Of a stretch of 64,000 nt of DNA, positions 59,794 through 64,000 are shown piece after piece. The notes beneath the pieces were generated by a model that made no database searches, had not been told where the DNA came from, and was given only the letters and a program-made list of their open reading frames with translations. Position 1 is the stretch's first letter; every line of letters starts with the position of its first letter. This DNA comes from CATQHB01 sp965262595 (GTDB taxonomy: Bacteria; Chloroflexota; Dehalococcoidia; Lucifugimonadales; UBA3495): positions 310,001 through 374,000 of the forward strand of contig OZ253548.1 of the NCBI GenBank assembly GCA_965262595.1, given 5' to 3'. The position numbers and the translations under genes were made by a program.

Positions 59794-61038
59794 TTACTTA
59801 TCCTCCTCGTCGTCTTGGCCGTCAATCGGCAATGCTTCTGAATCATCTTCCGCGATTGTTTCAATCTCGGATTCAGGTTCGATTGCCTCGATAGATTCAG
59901 TGACTGCGCTCAGACCTTCGCTGTAGGAAGCTGATTCGGCAACCGGAGTATCCGGCGTCTCTATCGTTAACGAACTACCTTCGGACTCTATGTCCCAGTC
60001 TGTAGCTTGGTCAAAATCCGAAGGATCAGCAATGGCCGCTGCATACAGATCTGAAGGGTTATCCGAAGGCGGGGCCATCACGCCGCGCTCCGCCAGCCTT
60101 TCGCGGATCTCGCCCAGCGATTTCACTCCAAAATTACGTATCTTCAGCAAGTCGTCGTCGGACATTTCCAACACTTCGCCGACCCGCGTTATGTGTGCCC
60201 GTTTCAGGCAATTCAACGTCCGGGGCGACAGGTCCAATCGCTCAATAGGAGTCTGGTAAATCTCCGGCGACAAGCTTAGGGAAGACCGGTCCGTGCTGGT
60301 TTCCGTCGAGCGGGACAAGTTGCTGAACAGGAAAAAGTCGTCAACCAGAGTCTCTGCCGCTTCCTGGAGCGCGTCCAGCGGAGCAATAGTGCCGTCGGTC
60401 CAGACCTCCAGTACCAGGCGCTCATAGTCGGTAACCTGGCCCACGCGGGTCCGCTCCACCGTATAGTCAACCTTGCGCACCGGGTTAAAGATAGCGTCAA
60501 CCGGCAACACTCCCACCGGCAGTCCGGCAACCCCTTCCGATTGAGTGGCCGGTTGGTAGCCCACGCCCGGCTCTACATTAAACTCGATCGAAAGGTTTGA
60601 TTCGGCGTTGTCCAGAGTGGCCAAGTGCAACTCCGGGTTAACAATCTCGAAGTCCGCAGAGGTGGCGATATCGCCGGCGCAAATACGTCCTTCACCGCCC
60701 ACTTCCAGGCGCATTTTGCCGGTTCTGGCCGTTTGCGAGCGGATGCGGATACGTTTGATGTTCATGAGGAGGTCCATTACTTCCTCTTTGACACCGTTGA
60801 TAGCCGTGTACTCGTGCACCACGTCTTCAATTTTCACCCAGGTGATGGCGCTGCCTTTAATGGAGCTGAGCAGCATACGGCGTAACGGGTTTCCGACAGT
60901 TATGCCGTAACCCCGCTGCAATGGTTCCAGGGCTACCCGGCCGTAGGTATCCGTCGCTTCCAGAACATGAATATCTGGCTTTAGCGCTTCCGGAGTGTCA
61001 TCGGCCGAACCCTGAGGTAGGATATAAGTTTCCAACAT
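59794..61038 (-). CDS. rpoA: DNA-directed RNA polymerase subunit alpha, with acidic C-terminal extension
   Basis: 414 residues, against 315-330 in most bacteria. The N-terminal dimerisation domain has EPLQRGYGITVGNPLRRMLL and KIEDVVHEYTAINGVKEEVM; the alpha-CTD (about residues 255-320) has TPIERLDLSPRTLNCLKRAH, ITRVGEVLEMSDDDLLKIRN and SLGEIRERLAERG for UP-element and activator contact. After it come about 90 residues rich in Asp, Glu and Ser, ending DDSEALPIDGQDDEEDK, with no known domain. Gene lies 8 bases after rpsD and 3 bases before rplQ. Confidence 0.97.
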   Translation of the reverse strand: MLETYILPQGSADDTPEALKPDIHVLEATDTYGRVALEPLQRGYGITVGNPLRRMLLSSIKGSAITWVKIEDVVHEYTAINGVKEEVMDLLMNIKRIRIRSQTARTGKMRLEVGGEGRICAGDIATSADFEIVNPELHLATLDNAESNLSIEFNVEPGVGYQPATQSEGVAGLPVGVLPVDAIFNPVRKVDYTVERTRVGQVTDYERLVLEVWTDGTIAPLDALQEAAETLVDDFFLFSNLSRSTETSTDRSSLSLSPEIYQTPIERLDLSPRTLNCLKRAHITRVGEVLEMSDDDLLKIRNFGVKSLGEIRERLAERGVMAPPSDNPSDLYAAAIADPSDFDQATDWDIESEGSSLTIETPDTPVAESASYSEGLSAVTESIEAIEPESEIETIAEDDSEALPIDGQDDEEDK

Positions 61039-61046
61039 GAGTCTTA

Positions 61047-61673
61047 CTACCTCGAATAGTACTCTACGATTAGCCGGGAATTGATGGCTTGAGTCAGGTC
61101 TTCATCGGACGGCAGGGTAACCACCTCGCCGGCCATGTCGTTAATATTGAGGGACAACCAGGACGGGATAGGGCGCTTGGGAATCCCATCGGTACGGTCC
61201 CTATAAAAGTCAGTATTCTTGACGGATTCCTTCCAGGTAATAACGTGTCCGGCGCGAACCAGGAACGAAGGAATGTCCGTCTTAACTCCGTTAACCAGGA
61301 AGTGGCCGTGATTTACAAACTGACGGGCCTGCTTTCGGGAGTCGGCAAATCCCAACATATAAACGATATTATCGAGACGCCGTTCCAGGGTCCGCAGCAG
61401 GTTTATTCCGGTAATACCGGGGCTGTTGAAAGCATCGGCCATATACCGGCGGAATTGACCTTCCATTACTCCATATATCTGGCGAGCCTTCTGTTTCTCC
61501 CGCAGATGCACCCCGTAGTCCGAGGGACGGCGACGGCGGTTGCTCTGTTCACCCGGGGGAGCGTGGCGCCGCTCTACGGCACAACGGGGCGTAAAACAGC
61601 GGTCCCCCTTCAGGAATAGCTTTTCACCGGCCCGGCGGCATAGTCGGCAAGATGGTCCTGTATATCTTCCCAT
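61047..61673 (-). CDS. rpsD: 30S ribosomal protein S4
   Basis: 208 residues. An N-terminal zinc-type Cys set is visible (CRLCRRAGEKLFLKGDRCF with a second C in PRCAVERR), then the S4 fold NILRTLERRLDNIVYMLGFA, the RNA-binding S4 domain SRKQARQFVNHGHFLVNG and DLTQAINSRLIVEYYSR at the end. Nucleates the 30S body and autoregulates the alpha operon in E. coli; no such leader structure was checked here. Zinc-type S4 suits this organism's lineage. Confidence 0.96.
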   Translation of the reverse strand: MGRYTGPSCRLCRRAGEKLFLKGDRCFTPRCAVERRHAPPGEQSNRRRRPSDYGVHLREKQKARQIYGVMEGQFRRYMADAFNSPGITGINLLRTLERRLDNIVYMLGFADSRKQARQFVNHGHFLVNGVKTDIPSFLVRAGHVITWKESVKNTDFYRDRTDGIPKRPIPSWLSLNINDMAGEVVTLPSDEDLTQAINSRLIVEYYSR

Positions 61674-61685
61674 AATCCTTCTTTC

Positions 61686-62069
61686 TTACACCCTTCGTCG
61701 TTTCGGCGGTCGGCAGCCGTTGTGGGGTATTGGAGTTACATCCCGGATACTGGTAACCATTAGACCGGCGCCCTGCAGGGACCGAATCGCGGCCTCCCGT
61801 CCGGCTCCGGGGCCACGGATAAAAATATCGATCAGGCGCAGACCCATATCCATTCCCCGACGGGCTGCCTGCTCTGCGGCGCGCTGGGCGGCGAAGGCGG
61901 TACCCTTCCGGGATCCCTTGAAGCCTACCGTACCGGCGCTGGCCGAGGCAATTACGTTGCCGTCGGAGTCGGTAATGCTGATCAGAGTGTTATTAAACGT
62001 GGAGTATATGTATGCCCTTCCTTGGGGGACTGACCGCCGTTCCCGGCGGCGTGTTCTTGGCCTAGGCAT
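61686..62069 (-). CDS. rpsK: 30S ribosomal protein S11
   Basis: 127 residues: GRAYIYSTFNNTLISITDSD, SASAGTVGFKGSRKGTAFAA, FIRGPGAGREAAIRSLQGAG and the conserved TSIRDVTPIPHNGCRPPKRR end. Binds the 690 loop region of 16S rRNA on the platform. Between rpsM (13-base gap) and rpsD (12-base gap). Confidence 0.97.
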   Translation of the reverse strand: MPRPRTRRRERRSVPQGRAYIYSTFNNTLISITDSDGNVIASASAGTVGFKGSRKGTAFAAQRAAEQAARRGMDMGLRLIDIFIRGPGAGREAAIRSLQGAGLMVTSIRDVTPIPHNGCRPPKRRRV

Positions 62070-62082
62070 AAACTTCCCTCAT

Positions 62083-62475
62083 CTATTTCTTAGCTCCGGT
62101 GCGCCGACCGCGGCCGGCAACTGTCCTTCTTGGTCCCTTACGGGAGCGGGCATTGGTGCGGGTACGCTGGCCATGAACCGGCAATCCGCGCCGGTGCCGC
62201 AGTCCCCGATAGGAGCCGATTTCAATTAAGCGGCGAATATTCTGGTTGACCTCACGGCGCAAGTCGCCTTCGGTCAGGTACTCTCGGTCCACGATTTCCC
62301 GGATACGGTCCACCTGACTCTCGTCCAGCTCGTTCATACGAGGCGGGAGTTCAGTGTCAATTCCGGCCTTGGTCAAAATTTCGGTGGCTATGATTGGGCC
62401 GACACCGTAAATGCTGCGCAGCGCGATATGCGCCCGCTTACGGTCTGGTACGTCAACGCCGGCTATACGAACCAT
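62083..62475 (-). CDS. rpsM: 30S ribosomal protein S13
   Basis: 130 residues: MVRIAGVDVPDRKRAHIALR, SIYGVGPIIATEILTKAGID (HhH), IGSYRGLRHRRGLPVHGQRT and the basic tail RKGPRRTVAGRGRRTGAKK, which contacts tRNA in the A and P sites. AGGAGGAAT precedes the ATG. Confidence 0.97.
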   Translation of the reverse strand: MVRIAGVDVPDRKRAHIALRSIYGVGPIIATEILTKAGIDTELPPRMNELDESQVDRIREIVDREYLTEGDLRREVNQNIRRLIEIGSYRGLRHRRGLPVHGQRTRTNARSRKGPRRTVAGRGRRTGAKK

Positions 62476-62500
62476 ATAATTCCTCCTGCCATCGCGGGGG

Positions 62501-62614
62501 CTAGCCCTGCCGCTGGGAGTGTCGGGGATTGGAGCAGATTATCCGCACTACACCCTTGCGCTTGATGACCCGGCACTTATCGCACCGGGGTTTCACTGAC
62601 GCGCTTACTCGCAT
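62501..62614 (-). CDS. rpmJ: 50S ribosomal protein L36
   Basis: A 37-residue protein, too short to appear in ordinary ORF lists: MRVSASVKPRCDKCRVIKRK then GVVRIICSNPRHSQRQG. The zinc-ribbon Cys/His set (C-x2-C...C-x4-H) marks the zinc-binding L36 form. ATG has GGAGAA upstream on the minus strand. It lies between infA (17-base gap) and rpsM (25-base gap), its canonical place. Confidence 0.95.
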   Translation of the reverse strand: MRVSASVKPRCDKCRVIKRKGVVRIICSNPRHSQRQG

Positions 62615-62631
62615 GTTACTTCTCCTGAACC

Positions 62632-62850
62632 CTACTTAAACCGGTAGGTTATCCGGCCTCGGCTCAAGTCGTATGGGGAAAGTTCCACCAGTACCCGGTC
62701 TCCGGGCAGCACTCGTATGAAGTGCATCCGGATCTTGCCGGATACATGGGCCAATACCTGGTGGTCATTGGGCAGTTCCACGCGGAACATACCATTGGGT
62801 AGGGCCTCGGTTACTTTGGCCTCAACCTCAATTGCTTCCTTTTTCGCCAT
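62632..62850 (-). CDS. infA: Translation initiation factor IF-1
   Basis: 72 residues, a single OB fold: EAIEVEAKVTEALPNGMFRV, DHQVLAHVSGKIRMHFIRVL and SPYDLSRGRITYRFK. Binds the 30S A site. AAGGAGAT lies 6 bases before the ATG. Standard place between map and rpmJ. Confidence 0.97.
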   Translation of the reverse strand: MAKKEAIEVEAKVTEALPNGMFRVELPNDHQVLAHVSGKIRMHFIRVLPGDRVLVELSPYDLSRGRITYRFK

Positions 62851-62930
62851 AAATCTCCTTAATCCGGAATCCGGTTTACTTCGGCCTGACCAAGCACCGA
62901 CCGGACAGCTTTTGGCTGGTCCGCGTTGGG

Positions 62931-63737
62931 CTAGGTGTGTTTAGTAAGAATTTCCGGCCCGTCGTCGGTAATAGCAATGGTATGCTCAAAATGAGCCGAT
63001 AGGGAACCGTCCGCCGTAACTACCGTCCAATTGTCGTCCAGGATACGGGTATGCCAGTCGCCAACGTTAAGCATCGGCTCTATGGCGATACACATCCCCG
63101 GTCGGAGCAACTGTCCCCGACCCGGCTGGCCGTAGTTGGGCACCTGAGGGTCTTCGTGCAGGAAACGTCCCACGCCGTGGCCGACAAACTCCCGAACCAC
63201 GCTGAATCCTCGCGCTTCGCTGTAAGTCTGCACTGCGGCCCCAATGTCGCCAATACGGTTGCCCGGTCGGGCGGACTTAATACCGTCTTCCAGACTCAGG
63301 CGCGTAGCATCCATCAGGTCAATCGCAGTCTGGTCCACCCGGCCGACGGCTACGGAGACCGCGGCATCGCCGATAAAGCCGTCAATGGTAGCGCCTACAT
63401 CCATTTTGATAATGTCGCCTTCCTTCAATACACGCTTGCCGGGAATCCCGTGAACAATTTCCTCGTTCACCGAGGCGCAAATTGATGCGGGGAAGCCCCG
63501 ATATCCCTTGAAAGTAGGCTTGGCGCCGTGGCGGGTTATTTCCTTATAAGCGATGTTATCCAACTCGCGGGTCGTAATGCCCGGCTCGACGGAACGCTTA
63601 AGCAGCGTCAAAGTAGCGCCTACAATGGCGCCTGCTCGCCGCATCGCCTCCATTTCCGGAGCGGATTTAATCGTAATGCCGCCGGTGTAATTAGAGGCGG
63701 AGTTGGACGCGGTTTCTATTTTTCCTTTCCGATTCAT
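62931..63737 (-). CDS. map: Methionine aminopeptidase, type I
   Basis: Removes N-terminal Met from nascent proteins. 268 residues with the five metal ligands in place: EGDIIKMDVGATIDGFIGDA (two Asp), VGHGVGRFLHEDPQ (His), IAIEPMLN (Glu) and FEHTIAI (Glu); ICASVNEEIVHGIPG supplies substrate contacts. It has a short polar extension of about 18 residues before TIKSAPEMEAMRRAGAIVG. The gene lies 46 bases after adk and 80 bases before infA. Start ATG 63737 is the first available. Confidence 0.95.
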   Translation of the reverse strand: MNRKGKIETASNSASNYTGGITIKSAPEMEAMRRAGAIVGATLTLLKRSVEPGITTRELDNIAYKEITRHGAKPTFKGYRGFPASICASVNEEIVHGIPGKRVLKEGDIIKMDVGATIDGFIGDAAVSVAVGRVDQTAIDLMDATRLSLEDGIKSARPGNRIGDIGAAVQTYSEARGFSVVREFVGHGVGRFLHEDPQVPNYGQPGRGQLLRPGMCIAIEPMLNVGDWHTRILDDNWTVVTADGSLSAHFEHTIAITDDGPEILTKHT

Positions 63738-63783
63738 CCTGCCTATTCTACTCCGTATTGGTCCAATTGCAAAGCGGGAATTA

Positions 63784-64000
63784 TTAGCCCTTATCCGTTG
63801 CGACTAACTCCAGCGACGCTAAAACCGAGTGGTTAACCTGTTCTACCGCCCCTACGCCGGATATTTCAGTCAACAAACCCTTTTCCAGGTAATACTCCAG
63901 CACCGGAGCCGTTTGGCGATGGTAAACCTCGATCCGCGTCTGCACCGCCTCGGGCCGATCATCCTCTCGCTGGTATAGCTCGCCGCCGCACCGCTGGCAA
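63784..64000 (-). CDS. adk: Adenylate kinase, C-terminal part (partial)
   Basis: The minus-strand frame runs in from the window edge as CQRCGGELYQREDDRPEAVQ and ends VLASLELVATDKG at TAA (63786-63784), about 71 codons. QRCGGELYQREDD is the LID domain end with one pair of zinc-type Cys (C-x-x-C), and RIEVYHRQTAPVLEYYLEKG the following helix, both typical of zinc-LID adenylate kinases. Position upstream of map is standard (secY-adk-map). Confidence 0.93.
   Translation of the reverse strand, partial: CQRCGGELYQREDDRPEAVQTRIEVYHRQTAPVLEYYLEKGLLTEISGVGAVEQVNHSVLASLELVATDKG

Overview
The window is a chromosomal segment of a mesophilic bacterium of about 55-58% GC by eye. It is most likely from the Chloroflexota (Dehalococcoidia / SAR202-like lineages). 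That is an inference from RpoC and RpoA architecture, the EtfB-EtfA fusion, the mix of LLM flavin oxidoreductases, acyl-CoA dehydrogenases and BNR/beta-propeller proteins, and the gene order; no phylogeny could be run. Two core gene blocks frame the window. On the left, rpoB-rpoC-pyrD lies on + behind a textbook sigma-70 promoter and ends at an intrinsic terminator. On the right, the distal spc/alpha operon lies on - (adk, map, infA, rpmJ, rpsM, rpsK, rpsD, rpoA, rplQ, truA, rplM, rpsI) and ends at a strong terminator.

Region by region. 0-9.4 kb: rpoBC-pyrD. 9.5-14.1 kb: heat-shock island, dnaJ-hspR-clpC on - and hsp20 on +, with a HAIR-like operator laid over the hsp20 promoter. 14.3-23.7 kb: accessory zone after tRNA-Asn, a graveyard of IS3, IS5 and IS481 fragments around a UGSC-family (seleno)protein with an in-frame TGA, a small palindrome/tandem-repeat element, an MFS transporter split by one in-frame TGA, a 1061-residue BNR/VPS10-like propeller protein and a broken HTH gene. 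23.7-29.6 kb: complete Opp/Dpp-type peptide ABC transporter on -. 29.9-39 kb: tRNA-Met(CAT), a degenerate membrane-anchored gene, lactonase-like propeller, GH15 glucoamylase/trehalase, SBP56-type methanethiol oxidase plus a membrane partner, HpcH/HpaI aldolase and a GlcG-like protein. 39.2-40.5 kb: a 1.3-kb transposon-like element with perfect 32-bp terminal inverted repeats and an 8-bp target duplication but no transposase. 40.6-48.1 kb: LLM oxidoreductase, YHS protein, two acyl-CoA dehydrogenases, a fused ETF and nicotinate phosphoribosyltransferase, all on -. 48.4-57.5 kb: a SAM-I riboswitch with terminator ahead of mtnA, an arylsulfotransferase-like gene, mtnP, a rhodanese, ahcY and metK, then a phosphohexomutase and a CcdA-like membrane protein.

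How the genes work together. The 48-55 kb cluster is a SAM cycle unit: MetK makes SAM, AhcY clears S-adenosylhomocysteine, MtnP and MtnA start salvage of methylthioadenosine, and the riboswitch can shut the unit when SAM is plentiful. The methanethiol oxidase at 35.4 kb and the rhodanese fit a wider volatile-sulfur theme. The acyl-CoA dehydrogenase pair with the fused ETF makes a compact beta-oxidation electron-transfer unit. The most unusual signals are the two genes whose single in-frame TGA falls where Cys (or Sec) is expected (UGSC protein and MFS transporter), and the transposase-less TIR element.
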